A stretch of DNA of 64,000 bases from positions 1 through 64,000 of the forward strand of contig NZ_CP017480.1 of NCBI RefSeq assembly GCF_001887595.1. The letters run 5' to 3'. The notes under the pieces were generated by a model. The model ran no database searches. It saw nothing but the letters and a program-made list of their open reading frames with translations, and was not told where the DNA came from. Shown piece after piece: positions 35,327-44,945 of this stretch. Position 1 is the stretch's first letter. Each line of letters opens with the position of its first letter. This stretch comes from Luteibacter rhizovicinus DSM 16549 (GTDB lineage: Bacteria; Pseudomonadota; Gammaproteobacteria; Xanthomonadales; Rhodanobacteraceae). The translations under genes were made by a program, and so were the position numbers.

Positions 35327-35415
35327 TCTCGTCAGCTGATACGCCACAGCCTCAGGCTTGACCATCCACGTGACCTGACCCCATCCTGCCCGGCTACGAA
35401 CGGCCTCGATACCTA

Positions 35416-37305
35416 ATGAATACTCGCTACAACGCTGCAGACATCGAAGTCCTCAGCGGCCTTGACCCGGTCAAGCGCCGCCCTGGCATGTACACCGACA
35501 CCTCGCGCCCGAACCACCTGGCGCAGGAAGTCATCGACAACTCGGTCGACGAAGCCCTCGCCGGCCACGCGAAGACCATCGACGTCACCGTGTTCAACGA
35601 CGGCTCGGTGGAAGTCACCGATGACGGTCGCGGCATGCCCGTGGATATCCATCCCGAAGAGGGCGTGCCCGGCATCGAGCTGATCCTCACGCGTCTGCAT
35701 GCCGGCGGCAAGTTCTCGAACAAGAACTACGCCTTCTCCGGCGGCCTGCACGGCGTCGGCGTGTCCGTGGTGAACGCGCTGTCGCACCGGGTGGACGTGA
35801 CCATCCGCCGCGATGGCCAGGAATACCGCATGAGCTTCGCCAATGGCGATCGCGCCAGCGAGCTCGAAGTCATCGGTACGGTGCCGAAGAAGAAGACCGG
35901 CACCACGCTGCGCTTCTGGCCGGACGCGAAGTACTTCGACACCCCGAAGATCCTCGTTTCCAAGCTCAAACACCTGCTCCGGGCCAAGGCCGTGCTGTGC
36001 GCGGGCCTGACGGTGCGTCTGCTCGACGAAGCCTCCGGCGAAACCACCGAGTGGTACTTCGAGGACGGCCTGCCCGACTACCTGCGCGGTGAACTGCAGG
36101 GCGCCGAGGCACTGCCGTCGGGTCTTTTCGTCAAGCACTTCGCCCGTGAGACCGATGCGCTCGACGTCGCGCTCGCCTGGTTGCCGGAAGGCGACCTGGT
36201 GCAGGAAAGCTACGTCAACCTGATCCCCACCGCGCAGGGCGGCACCCACGTGAACGGCCTGCGCTCCGGCCTCACCAATGCCATCCGCGAGTTCTGCGAT
36301 CTGCGCAACCTGCTGCCGCGTGGCGTGAAGCTGGCCCCGGAAGATGTCTGGGAGCGCCTGGCCTTCGTGCTCAGCGTCAAGCTGCAGGATGCCCAATTCG
36401 CGGGCCAGACGAAGGAGCGCCTGTCCTCGCGTGCCGCCGCCGGCATTGTCGAAGGCGTGGTGCACGACGCCTTCAGCCTGTGGCTGAACCAGCATGTGGA
36501 AACCGGCGAGAAGATCGCCCAGCTCGCCATCGAGCGCGCCAGCGCACGCCTGAAAGCCGCCAAACAGGTCGTCCGCAAGAAGATCACCTCGGGCCCGGCG
36601 CTGCCCGGCAAGCTCGCCGACTGCGCCTCGACCGACCTCAGCCGCACCGAAATCTTCCTCGTCGAAGGCGATTCGGCAGGCGGCTCGGCCAAGCAGGCGC
36701 GCGACAAGGATTTCCAGGCGATCATGCCCTTGCGCGGCAAGATCCTGAATACCTGGGAAGTCGATTCGAACGCCGTGCTCGCCTCGCAGGAAGTCCACGA
36801 CCTCGCCGTCGCGATCGGCTGCGATCCCGGCAAGGACGACCTCAGCGGCCTGCGTTACGGCAAGGTCGTGATCCTCGCCGACGCGGACTCCGACGGCCTG
36901 CACATCGCCACCCTGCTCTCCGCCCTGTTCCTTAAGCACTTCCCCACCCTGGTCAGCCAGGGCCATGTCTTCGTCGCCATGCCGCCGCTGTTCCGCGTGG
37001 ACGTGGGCAAGCAGGTGTTCTACTGCCTCGATGACGAAGAGAAGCGCCTGATGCTGGAGAAGGTCGAGCGCGAGAAGATGAAGGGCGCGGTGAGTGTCAC
37101 GCGCTTCAAGGGCCTGGGCGAGATGAACCCGGCGCAGTTACGCGAATCCACCGTCCACCCGGACACGCGTCGCCTGGTGCAGCTCACGATCGAAGTGGAC
37201 GACGGCACCAACAAACTGATGGACATGTTGCTGGCGAAAAAGCGCGCGAGCGATCGCAAGCAGTGGCTGGAAGACAAGGGCGACCTGGCCACCCTCGAGG
37301 TCTGA
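35416..37305 (+). CDS. parE: ParE, topoisomerase IV subunit B
   Basis: A 629-residue ATPase subunit of topoisomerase IV, which decatenates daughter chromosomes with ParC. GHKL ATPase domain (VIDNSVDEALAGHAKTID, DDGRGMPVDIH, GGLHGVGVSVVNAL), transducer, and TOPRIM domain (EIFLVEGDSAGGSAKQARD, ILADADSDGLHI). Length 629 and the lack of the GyrB-specific insertion support ParE over GyrB. parC is not in the window. Confidence 0.96.
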   Translation: MNTRYNAADIEVLSGLDPVKRRPGMYTDTSRPNHLAQEVIDNSVDEALAGHAKTIDVTVFNDGSVEVTDDGRGMPVDIHPEEGVPGIELILTRLHAGGKFSNKNYAFSGGLHGVGVSVVNALSHRVDVTIRRDGQEYRMSFANGDRASELEVIGTVPKKKTGTTLRFWPDAKYFDTPKILVSKLKHLLRAKAVLCAGLTVRLLDEASGETTEWYFEDGLPDYLRGELQGAEALPSGLFVKHFARETDALDVALAWLPEGDLVQESYVNLIPTAQGGTHVNGLRSGLTNAIREFCDLRNLLPRGVKLAPEDVWERLAFVLSVKLQDAQFAGQTKERLSSRAAAGIVEGVVHDAFSLWLNQHVETGEKIAQLAIERASARLKAAKQVVRKKITSGPALPGKLADCASTDLSRTEIFLVEGDSAGGSAKQARDKDFQAIMPLRGKILNTWEVDSNAVLASQEVHDLAVAIGCDPGKDDLSGLRYGKVVILADADSDGLHIATLLSALFLKHFPTLVSQGHVFVAMPPLFRVDVGKQVFYCLDDEEKRLMLEKVEREKMKGAVSVTRFKGLGEMNPAQLRESTVHPDTRRLVQLTIEVDDGTNKLMDMLLAKKRASDRKQWLEDKGDLATLEV

Positions 37306-37316
37306 GGATAGGTCGT

Positions 37317-37339
37317 TGTAGGAGCCGATTCATCGGCGA
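37317..37339. repeat. REP-type palindrome, copy 7a
   Basis: TGTAGGAGCCGATTCATCGG then CGA; first arm of an inverted pair after parE. Confidence 0.8.
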
Positions 37340-37363
37340 TGGGTGCTTGTCGCGACCTGGCTA

Positions 37364-37386
37364 TCGCCGATAAATCGGCTCCTACA
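37364..37386. repeat. REP-type palindrome, copy 7b
   Basis: TCGCCGATAAATCGGCTCCT, inverted relative to 7a with 24 bp between them (starting TGGGTGCTTG). Confidence 0.8.
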
Positions 37387-37401
37387 TAGGGAAAATCACG
37401 C

Positions 37402-37433
37402 ACAAAAAAAACCGGCGCAAGCCGGTTTTTTTC
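37402..37433. terminator. bidirectional terminator between parE and pgi
   Basis: ACCGGC-GCAA-GCCGGT hairpin with A7 on the left and T7 on the right works on both strands for the convergent genes. Confidence 0.93.
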
Positions 37434-37451
37434 TTGTCAGCGGCGATGCGC

Positions 37452-39086
37452 TCAGCGACGCGAGCGAATCGCCTGGATCAACGCACGCGTGGCCCCGTCG
37501 AACTGCGACAGGTCACCCGCGTCCTTGTCGTTGGCCAACGAGGGATAGATCTGCTTGGCGATGGTCTTGCCCAGCTCCACGCCCCACTGGTCGAACGCAT
37601 TGATGCCCCACAGGTGACCGAGCAGGAACACCTTGTGCTCGTACAGCGCGATCAGCGCACCCAGCGAATGCGGGGTGAGCGAGTCGAGCATGAATACGGT
37701 GCTCGGGCGGTCGCCCTTGAACGTGCGCTGCGCGGCGAGCGCGTGGCGTTCTTCCTCCGTGCCTGTCTTGGCTTCGGCGAGCGCTTCCTCGTAGGTCTTG
37801 CCCAGCGAAAGCGCCGCCGCCTGCGCGAGCAGGTTCGAGGTCAGCACGTCCTGGTTTTCGCGCAGCGGATGCGCCGGCTTGACGAGGCCGATGAATTCCA
37901 GCGGCACGATATCCGTACCCTGGTGCAGCGCCTGGAAATAAGCGTGCTGCGCGTTGGTTCCGATGCTGCCCCAGACCACTGGGACGCTGGCCTGCTTCAC
38001 TTCGCTGCCATCGCTCGGATGCACATGCTTGCCGAGGCTTTCCATCTCCAGCTGCTGGAGGTAGGACGGCAGATCGACCAGCGCATCCACATAGGGAATC
38101 ACGGCGCGGCTGGTGGTGCCGAGGATGTTGCGATTCCATATCTCGGCGATGGCCAGCAGGACCGGGAGGTTGTCCTTCCACTCCGCGCTGCGGAAATGGT
38201 CGTCCGCTTCGGCGGCGCCGGCGAGCAGATCGCGAAAGCCCTTCATGCCGATGGCGAACGCGATCGACGCACCGACGGCCGACCACAGCGAGTAGCGGCC
38301 GCCGACGTAGTCCCACATCGGCAGCACCTGCGAGGCGCCCCACTTGTGTACGGCTTCGTCGTTGGAGCTCACGGCGATGAAATGCTTCGAGGCCTTTGCC
38401 TCGTCGCCGCCCTCGGCCTTCAGGATCCAGTTGCGGAACACGCCGCCATTGAGCAGCGTTTCCTGCGTGTTGAAGCTCTTGGACACCAGGATGACCAGCG
38501 TGCGTGCCGGGTCCAGCTTCTTCATCAGGTCCGTCGCGGCCTGGCCGTCGACGTTGGTGAGGAAGTGGCTGTTGATGCCGTCGACGTGGAACTGCTCGAG
38601 CGCATGCACAGCCAGGCGCGGACCGAGGTCCGAGCCACCAATGCCGATATTGACCACGTCGGTGACGCGACCGATCAGGCCGACCGACTCGCCTTCGCCC
38701 TTGTGCACGGCGTTGACCAGGGTTTCCATCTTGTCCAGCGCGTCGGCGACTTCCTTGCGGACGTCGGCCGGGGCGGCCGGGTTGCGCGAAGCACCACCGC
38801 GCAACGCGGTATGCAGCACCGCCCGGTCTTCGGAGGTATTGATGTGCTTGCCTTCGAACATCGCGTCGCGCGCGGCTTTCCAGCCGGTGCTTTCGATGTA
38901 CTCACCGACGGCGTCGAGTGCCGCGATGTCGAGCTTCTGACGGGACGCGTCGAGAAGGATCGGACCCATGCGTCGGCGCAGGCGCTCACCGCGGGCTTCG
39001 TCCTGGACGAGGGCGCGGAGGTTGGTGGCGGCGAGACGGGAGGCGTGCTCCTCAAAGGAGGGCAGACGGTCGTGCTTTGATTCCAT
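37452..39086 (-). CDS. pgi: glucose-6-phosphate isomerase
   Basis: A 544-residue glycolytic enzyme interconverting glucose 6-phosphate and fructose 6-phosphate. Signatures VNIGIGGSDLGPRL, VSKSFNTQET, and the second PGI signature region (AYFQALHQGTDIVPLEF; LLGHLWGINAFDQWGVE) are intact, with the catalytic His and Lys regions near the end. Last gene of pcnB-folK-panB-panC-panD-pgi. A GTG three codons upstream is an alternative start. Confidence 0.97.
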   Translation of the reverse strand: MESKHDRLPSFEEHASRLAATNLRALVQDEARGERLRRRMGPILLDASRQKLDIAALDAVGEYIESTGWKAARDAMFEGKHINTSEDRAVLHTALRGGASRNPAAPADVRKEVADALDKMETLVNAVHKGEGESVGLIGRVTDVVNIGIGGSDLGPRLAVHALEQFHVDGINSHFLTNVDGQAATDLMKKLDPARTLVILVSKSFNTQETLLNGGVFRNWILKAEGGDEAKASKHFIAVSSNDEAVHKWGASQVLPMWDYVGGRYSLWSAVGASIAFAIGMKGFRDLLAGAAEADDHFRSAEWKDNLPVLLAIAEIWNRNILGTTSRAVIPYVDALVDLPSYLQQLEMESLGKHVHPSDGSEVKQASVPVVWGSIGTNAQHAYFQALHQGTDIVPLEFIGLVKPAHPLRENQDVLTSNLLAQAAALSLGKTYEEALAEAKTGTEEERHALAAQRTFKGDRPSTVFMLDSLTPHSLGALIALYEHKVFLLGHLWGINAFDQWGVELGKTIAKQIYPSLANDKDAGDLSQFDGATRALIQAIRSRR

Positions 39087-39165
39087 GGCTTCCACTTGGC
39101 GGCGACGGAGAGGGGAATCCCGATCTTACCGCAGTGCAGCGTAGGTGGATTGCAAAATCAAACAA

Positions 39166-39360
39166 TGTAGGAGCGGACTCTGTCCGCGAACCCTCAGCGG
39201 TGATTTTGCGAATGAGGCCTTGCATGGCAACTGGCCGGCTTTCCCAGCTTACGGAGCGGCTGTTGGCTTCGTAGGTGAGGACCGCTCGAACCGATGAGTT
39301 CAAAGCCTCATTCGGTGCCTGGGTAAGCCTGAGGGTTCGCGGACGAAGTCCGCTCCTACA
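39166..39360. repeat. 195-bp element with inverted REP-like ends
   Basis: The left end TGTAGGAGCGGACT-CTGTCCGCGAACCCTCAG and the inverted right end, which differs only by TCG for CTG and then diverges, are near-identical over about 32 bp. A second matched patch (CGAATGAGGC) follows in both arms. Each end also contains its own small palindrome (GCGGAC/GTCCGC). The centre of about 85 bp is unrelated and has no ORF. It lies between pgi and panD. Confidence 0.8.
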
Positions 39361-39371
39361 ACGCAGGCTGC

Positions 39372-39752
39372 TTACGCAGCCTGCTTGGGAATCGAATGAT
39401 TCGTATGCGTGATGCGGTTGTTCGCGTCGACGTAGACCAGGTCCGGCTGGTACTTGGCCATCTCGGCCTCGGACAGGCCGACGAAGGCGGCGATGATCAC
39501 CAGGTCACCGGTGGACACGCGGCGCGCGGCGCTACCGTTCACGGAGATGATGCCCGAGCCCTCTTCCGCACGCAGCGCGTACGTGACGAAGCGTTCGCCG
39601 TTGCTGATGTTCCAGGCATGGATCTGCTCGTACTCGCGGATACCCGCAGCGTCGAGCAGGTTGCCGTCGATGGCGATCGAACCTTCGTAGTTCAGCTCGG
39701 CGTGAGTCACCGTGGCCCGGTGGATCTTGCACTTGAGCATGTTGAGGTGCAT
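39372..39752 (-). CDS. panD: PanD, aspartate 1-decarboxylase precursor
   Basis: A 126-residue pyruvoyl enzyme making beta-alanine for pantothenate. Self-cleavage site Gly24-Ser25 (NYEGSIAID) and Lys9/His11 region ([12 protein letters not shown]) are intact. Its final codons form a perfect 9-bp stem (GCAGGCTGC/GCAGCCTGC) around the stop, which may act as a weak terminator. Cotranscribed with panB and panC in principle, although 138 bp separate it from panC. Confidence 0.97.
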   Translation of the reverse strand: MHLNMLKCKIHRATVTHAELNYEGSIAIDGNLLDAAGIREYEQIHAWNISNGERFVTYALRAEEGSGIISVNGSAARRVSTGDLVIIAAFVGLSEAEMAKYQPDLVYVDANNRITHTNHSIPKQAA

Positions 39753-39890
39753 GGCGGTCTCTGGAGTTTGGCGGTTACAAAAACGCCCATTCTAACGGAG
39801 GGTTGCCCGCTCCGTCGCATGGGCTTCCTCTGTCGGAGCGCTTTATGGGGGACGGCGCTTCGAAACGCAAGTCCCCGTTCGTGAAGGGAT

Positions 39891-40736
<846 letters not shown>

Positions 40737-40746
40737 GGTGGAACCC

Positions 40747-41574
40747 TCAGCTGAAACTGTGTTCGACGCCGGGGAAGCGCAGCTCACGCACGTCCGCAAC
40801 GTAGGCGCCGATGGCGCCCTGGATGGAATCGCGTCCCGCGAGGAAATCCTTGGAAAACTTCGGTCGCTTGCCCGGCGTGAGGCCGAGCAGGTCGTAGACG
40901 ACCAGGACCTGACCGTCGCAGTCGACGCCTGCGCCGATGCCGATCACGGGAATCGACAGTTCGGCGGTGATGCGTGCCGCGAGCGCCGAAGGTACACACT
41001 CCAGCACGAGCAGGTCGGCACCGGCGGCCTCGACCGCCTTCGCGTCGGCGAACAGCTTGTCGGCGGCATCCTGGGTCTTGCCCTGGACCTTGTAGCCACC
41101 GAACTTGTTTACCGACTGCGGGGTCAGGCCCAGGTGACTGCACACCGGGATGTCGCGCTCGGCCAGCGCCGAGATGACCTCGCAGATGCGACCGGCGCCC
41201 TCGATCTTGACCATCGCGGCACCGCCCTGCCCGACCAGCCGTGTGGCGGCCTCCATCGCGGCAGGGACATCGCGGTCGCTCATGAACGGCAGGTCGGCGA
41301 CCAGCAGCGTGGCCGACAGCCCGCGCGCGGTGGCGGCGGTGTGATAGACCATCTCGTCGACCGTGACCGGCAAGGTGCTCGAACGCCCTTGCACCACCAT
41401 ACCCAGCGAATCGCCGACCAGGGCCACGTCGACCCCGGCGGATTCCAGTTGGGCAGCGAAACTCGCGTCGTAGGCGGTGAGCATCACGATCTTCCGGCCT
41501 TCGGCTTTCATCGCCTTCAGGCCCGGCACGGTCACCGGCTTACGCGCCGGCGCGCTCGTTTTTTCCACGTACAC
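40747..41574 (-). CDS. panB: PanB, ketopantoate hydroxymethyltransferase
   Basis: A 275-residue (beta/alpha)8 enzyme transferring a hydroxymethyl group to 2-oxoisovalerate. [29 protein letters not shown] (Mg2+ and substrate site), VKIEG and [15 protein letters not shown] are conserved. First of the pan genes in this operon, 65 bp after folK. Confidence 0.97.
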   Translation of the reverse strand: MYVEKTSAPARKPVTVPGLKAMKAEGRKIVMLTAYDASFAAQLESAGVDVALVGDSLGMVVQGRSSTLPVTVDEMVYHTAATARGLSATLLVADLPFMSDRDVPAAMEAATRLVGQGGAAMVKIEGAGRICEVISALAERDIPVCSHLGLTPQSVNKFGGYKVQGKTQDAADKLFADAKAVEAAGADLLVLECVPSALAARITAELSIPVIGIGAGVDCDGQVLVVYDLLGLTPGKRPKFSKDFLAGRDSIQGAIGAYVADVRELRFPGVEHSFS

Positions 41575-41639
41575 GCTGTGTCGCCTCGTTGGGTGAAACC
41601 GGAATTGTCCGCCTTGACGAGCGCTAGCTCAACCAAGGC

Positions 41640-42125
41640 TCAGGGAAGCGGGGTGCAGGCCCGCGCGTCGATCTTCGACAGCAGGTCGCCGACACGCCCC
41701 ACACCGGGCAAGACGGCATCGGAGGCGATATCGGCCAGGGGCAATAGCACGAAGGCGCGCTCGGCGATCCGCGGATGCGGCACGGCCAGGCGCTCGTCGT
41801 CGATCACGTCATCGCCATAAGCCAGCAGGTCGAGATCGATCGTGCGAGGGCCCCAACGCTCACCATCGCGAACGCGGCCAAACGCACGCTCGGTCGCCAG
41901 CAAAGCATCTAGCAACGCCAAGGGGGGCAAGCTCGTATCGACGGCGATAGCCGCGTTGACGAAGTCGGGCTGCTCGATATGCCCCCAGGGCGGCGTACGG
42001 TAGAACCGCGACCGCGCCACGACGGCGACGCCGGGCAAGGCATCCAGGGAGGCGACCGCGGCATCGAGCCGTTCACGCACCTCACCCAGGTTGCCGCCGA
42101 GTCCGATCAGGGCGCGAACGATCAC
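41640..42125 (-). CDS. folK: FolK, hydroxymethyl-dihydropterin pyrophosphokinase (HPPK)
   Basis: A 161-residue folate-pathway kinase. LIGLGGNLGEVRERL at the N-terminus and the HPPK signature GPRTIDLDLLAYGD are intact, as is PHPRIAERAFVLLPL. The start is GTG at 42123-42125, overlapping the pcnB stop as GTGA; there is no better ATG. pcnB-folK-panB is a conserved order. Confidence 0.95.
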   Translation of the reverse strand: MIVRALIGLGGNLGEVRERLDAAVASLDALPGVAVVARSRFYRTPPWGHIEQPDFVNAAIAVDTSLPPLALLDALLATERAFGRVRDGERWGPRTIDLDLLAYGDDVIDDERLAVPHPRIAERAFVLLPLADIASDAVLPGVGRVGDLLSKIDARACTPLP

Positions 42126-43489
42126 GCGCCGCCCGAATCGCCCTTGCCACGACCACCGGGTTTGCGCCGACGACGGCGCTTGCGTGCCGGTGCCGTCGCC
42201 GAGACGGTGGGTTCGTGAACGGGAACGCCACCGCCGCCCAGAGCGGCCGCGAGCATTTCCGGCGGCAGCTGCTGGGCATGCGCCCACCACTCGCCGAGCT
42301 CACGCATGCTGTCGGATTCGTGCGCACGCAAAAGCAGGAAGTCGAATGCCGCGCGGAAACGCGGATGAGACATCAGCCGGAACACGCGCTTGCGATGGAT
42401 CTGCTCGAACCGCGGCTGCAGCGACCAGATCTCTTCCATCGTGAAGGTAAAGCGGCGCGGAATGGCAACGCGCTGGCACTGCTCGCCCACCACGTGTACC
42501 GCGGCGCGCTGCCAGGCTTCGTTGATATCGAAACCCTGGGCGATCCAGCCGTGTGCCTGGTCGCGCACCTCACCCCACAGAAGCACGGCGTAGAGGAAGG
42601 CCGGCGTTACCGACTTGCCTTCGGCGATGCGTGCATCCGTATTGGCCAGGCCCTGCTCGACCAGCGCACGCAGCGCCTGGTCACCGCGCTCGAGGGCGCG
42701 GGCAGTCGCCGGGAAAAGGAATTTCAGCAGGCCGCAGGCCTCGAGCATCTTGAAGCTCTTCAGGCCGTGTCCGGCGAGGAAGAGCTTCAGCGATTCATCG
42801 AACAGGCGGGCCGGCGCGGCTTCTCCAAGGAGATGACCCAGCGAGGCGAACGGCGCCTGGGCTTCCTTGTCGATGGTGAAGCCGAGCTTCGCTGCAAGGC
42901 GGGCAGCACGAAGCATGCGCACCGGGTCTTCGCGATAGCGCTGGTCGGGGTCCCCGATGAGCCGCATGGTCTTGTCTTCGAGGTCCTGCATGCCGCCAAC
43001 GTAATCGCGCACGCTGAAATCGGAGATGTCGTAGTAGAGCGCGTTGACGCGGAAGTCGCGGCGGACGGCGTCTTCCTCGATCGTGCCCCAGATGTTGTCG
43101 CGGACGATCCGGCCGTCGACGATGTGTCGGTCGCCCTCACCGCCCGTGCCGTCCTCGCCGGTGCCACGGAAGGTGGCGACCTCGATGATCTCGGGCCCGA
43201 AGACCACGTGGGCCAGACGGAAGCGCCGGCCGATCAGGCGGCAATTGCGGAACAGCCCCTTGACCTCGTCCGGCGTCGCATTGGTCGCCACATCGAAGTC
43301 TTTCGGGTGACCACCGAGCAAGAGGTCGCGCACGGCACCGCCGACCAGATAGGCAGCGAACCCCGCGTCGTGCAGACGGTAGAGGACGCGCAAGGCGGCC
43401 TTGCTGATGTTCTTGCGGGAAATGGAGTGCTGTTCGCGCGGGATGACGCGGAGCGTCGGCGCAACCTCATTCCTGGTTTCGGGATTCAA
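42122..43489 (-). CDS. pcnB: PcnB, poly(A) polymerase I
   Basis: A 455-residue nucleotidyltransferase adding poly(A) tails that promote RNA decay. The catalytic head has LVGGAVRDLLLGGHPKDFDVA (GG and DxD), followed by GRRFRLAHVVFG and the RNA-binding domain; the C-terminus is basic (RKRRRRRKPGGRGKG). The start is unsure: no in-frame ATG lies near, TTG at 43487-43489 with AGGA upstream fits homologue length, and another TTG at 43571-43573 is possible. Upstream lies divergent tRNA-Glu. Confidence 0.93.
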   Translation of the reverse strand: MNPETRNEVAPTLRVIPREQHSISRKNISKAALRVLYRLHDAGFAAYLVGGAVRDLLLGGHPKDFDVATNATPDEVKGLFRNCRLIGRRFRLAHVVFGPEIIEVATFRGTGEDGTGGEGDRHIVDGRIVRDNIWGTIEEDAVRRDFRVNALYYDISDFSVRDYVGGMQDLEDKTMRLIGDPDQRYREDPVRMLRAARLAAKLGFTIDKEAQAPFASLGHLLGEAAPARLFDESLKLFLAGHGLKSFKMLEACGLLKFLFPATARALERGDQALRALVEQGLANTDARIAEGKSVTPAFLYAVLLWGEVRDQAHGWIAQGFDINEAWQRAAVHVVGEQCQRVAIPRRFTFTMEEIWSLQPRFEQIHRKRVFRLMSHPRFRAAFDFLLLRAHESDSMRELGEWWAHAQQLPPEMLAAALGGGGVPVHEPTVSATAPARKRRRRRKPGGRGKGDSGGA

Positions 43490-43615
43490 GCGGTCGTGGT
43501 CCTGGCGGGCGCGGATGCGTCCTTCAAGTGGCTGCCCCCACCGGCGGCCGGTGTCGGGATGAATGAGACACAATGTAGCGAATTAGACCCCGGCCGACGA
43601 GCATGCAAAAAAGCG

Positions 43616-43643
43616 TTGCCCGGCTCCGGGATTTCGCTATACT
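43616..43643 (+). promoter_or_regulatory. promoter of tRNA-Glu
   Basis: TTGCCC (43616-43621), 16-bp spacer, TATACT (43638-43643), then a GC-rich discriminator (AGCGCGC) as expected for stringently controlled stable RNA promoters. Confidence 0.75.
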
Positions 43644-43671
43644 AGCGCGCTTCGTACCCCACGTACGACCT

Positions 43672-43747
43672 GCTCCCTTCGTCTAGTGGTCTAGGACACT
43701 GCCCTCTCAAGGCGGGAACACGAGTTCGAACCTCGTAGGGAGCACCA
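43672..43747 (+). tRNA. tRNA-Glu (CTC)
   Basis: 76 nt including encoded CCA. Acceptor GCTCCCT/AGGGAGC, anticodon arm CTGCC-CTCTCAA-GGCGG gives CTC (Glu), T loop TTCGAAC. Confidence 0.97.
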
Positions 43748-43776
43748 CTTTTCCTCACTCGGCGCCTATTCTTCGC

Positions 43777-44100
43777 ATGACCTTTGTCGTTACCGACAAC
43801 TGCATCAAGTGCAAGTACACGGACTGCGTCGAGGTTTGCCCGGTCGACGCCTTTCACCAAGGCCCGAACTTCCTGGTGATCAATCCGGACGAGTGCATCG
43901 ACTGCACCCTGTGCGAGCCGGAATGCCCGATCAACGCCATCTACCCCGAGGACGACGTCCCCGCGGGCCAGGAAGTGTTCGTCGCGCTGAACGCCGAGCT
44001 GGCCAAGGCCTGGCCGGTCATCACCGAGCGCAAGGACGGCCTCCCGGACGCCAAGGACTGGGAAGGCAAGCCGAACAAGATCGACTTGCTCGAGCGCTGA
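43777..44100 (+). CDS. fdxA: FdxA, 7Fe (3Fe-4S/4Fe-4S) ferredoxin
   Basis: A 107-residue cytoplasmic electron carrier. Cysteines at 9, 12, 17 and 21 and at 40, 43, 46 and 50 fit the Azotobacter FdI-type pattern, in which the first cluster is 3Fe-4S. The C-terminal 45 residues wrap the core. It begins 29 bp after tRNA-Glu without a visible terminator or separate promoter, so it may be read from the tRNA promoter. Confidence 0.96.
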   Translation: MTFVVTDNCIKCKYTDCVEVCPVDAFHQGPNFLVINPDECIDCTLCEPECPINAIYPEDDVPAGQEVFVALNAELAKAWPVITERKDGLPDAKDWEGKPNKIDLLER

Positions 44101-44120
44101 GCGCGCCACCCCGCTGCTGT

Positions 44121-44143
44121 TGTAGGAGCCGATTCATCGGCGA
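44121..44143. repeat. REP-type palindrome, copy 8a
   Basis: TGTAGGAGCCGATTCATCGG then CGA; left arm of an inverted pair around a 17-bp tandem repeat. Confidence 0.8.
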
Positions 44144-44172
44144 TGGGTGCTTGCCGTAACCCGGCTGGCCAT

Positions 44173-44223
44173 CTGGCCCGCTGCTGCATCTGGCCCGCTG
44201 CTGCATCTGGCCCGCTGCCGCGA
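44173..44223. repeat. 17-bp tandem repeat, three copies
   Basis: CTGGCCCGCTGCTGCAT occurs at 44173 and 44190 and, with changes at its end (CCGCGAG), at 44207. It lies between the two REP arms 8a and 8b. Confidence 0.85.
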
Positions 44224-44225
44224 GC

Positions 44226-44248
44226 TCGCCGATGAATCGGCTCCTACC
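44226..44248. repeat. REP-type palindrome, copy 8b
   Basis: TCGCCGATGAATCGGCTCCT, inverted relative to 8a. Confidence 0.8.
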
Positions 44249-44272
44249 GAGATCTGCGTTGCGCTTCCAAGC

Positions 44273-44306
44273 CAAAAAAACGCCGCCTCGAGGGCGGCGT
44301 TTTTCG
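44273..44306. terminator. bidirectional terminator between fdxA and bamC
   Basis: CGCCGCC/GGCGGCG hairpin with A7 on the left and T5 on the right, between convergent genes. Confidence 0.9.
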
Positions 44307-44325
44307 TGCATCACGGGTGGCGAGC

Positions 44326-44916
44326 TTACTTGCTGCCCATCCGCGACTTGAGGGCGTCGACCACGCGACGGACGCCATCTGCATCGCCCTGGGCACGGAT
44401 TTCGCTGCCGGTGCCGCTCGGGTTGACCGTCAGCACGACCGTGTGGCTTGCGCCCTGGGCCGAGGCCGGTGCGTCCTTGGCATCCTGGTTGTCCTTGCCA
44501 CCGCCGAACATGCGACGGAACAGGCCCGGACGGGCTTCCGGACGGCCCGGCTTGGCGGCGATCTGGTAGGTGTGATTGGTGTCGTCGTGGGCGATCACGT
44601 TGCCCAGGTCACCCTGGCTCAGCTGCTCGCCGATACGCTTGTAAGCGGTCTCGACATCGTCGGCCAGGACGAAGCCGTCCGACACCGGCGCGGCATTGGT
44701 CGCGGCGGCATTGGCGGCTGCGGCGCCCGAACCCACCTCGGGAATGACCAGGGCAGCGCTCGTCGACGGCGTGTCGAGGCCCGGCGGGATCTCGAGCGGA
44801 GCTTCCTGCTGGGCGCGATCCCAGTCCTTCTTCGAGCGGAACGCACCGCAACCGGACACCAGCAGGGCGGAAAGAATCAATGCCGGGACGACCAGCGCGT
44901 ACGAGGTTTTCTTCAT
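44326..44916 (-). CDS. bamC: short BamC-like outer-membrane assembly lipoprotein
   Basis: A 196-residue lipoprotein: signal peptide with lipobox VSGC (Cys near 23), KKDWDRAQQEAPLEIPPGLDTP just after it (the BamC N-terminal pattern that binds BamD), then one helix-grip domain (ETAYKRIGEQLSQ). E. coli BamC is 344 residues with two such domains, so this is a one-domain form. Directly downstream of dapA (29 bp), as in E. coli dapA-bamC, which supports the assignment. Start ATG at 44914-44916. Confidence 0.82.
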   Translation of the reverse strand: MKKTSYALVVPALILSALLVSGCGAFRSKKDWDRAQQEAPLEIPPGLDTPSTSAALVIPEVGSGAAAANAAATNAAPVSDGFVLADDVETAYKRIGEQLSQGDLGNVIAHDDTNHTYQIAAKPGRPEARPGLFRRMFGGGKDNQDAKDAPASAQGASHTVVLTVNPSGTGSEIRAQGDADGVRRVVDALKSRMGSK

Positions 44917-44945
44917 GAACTCGGGTTCCGTTGAATAGGGTTGCT

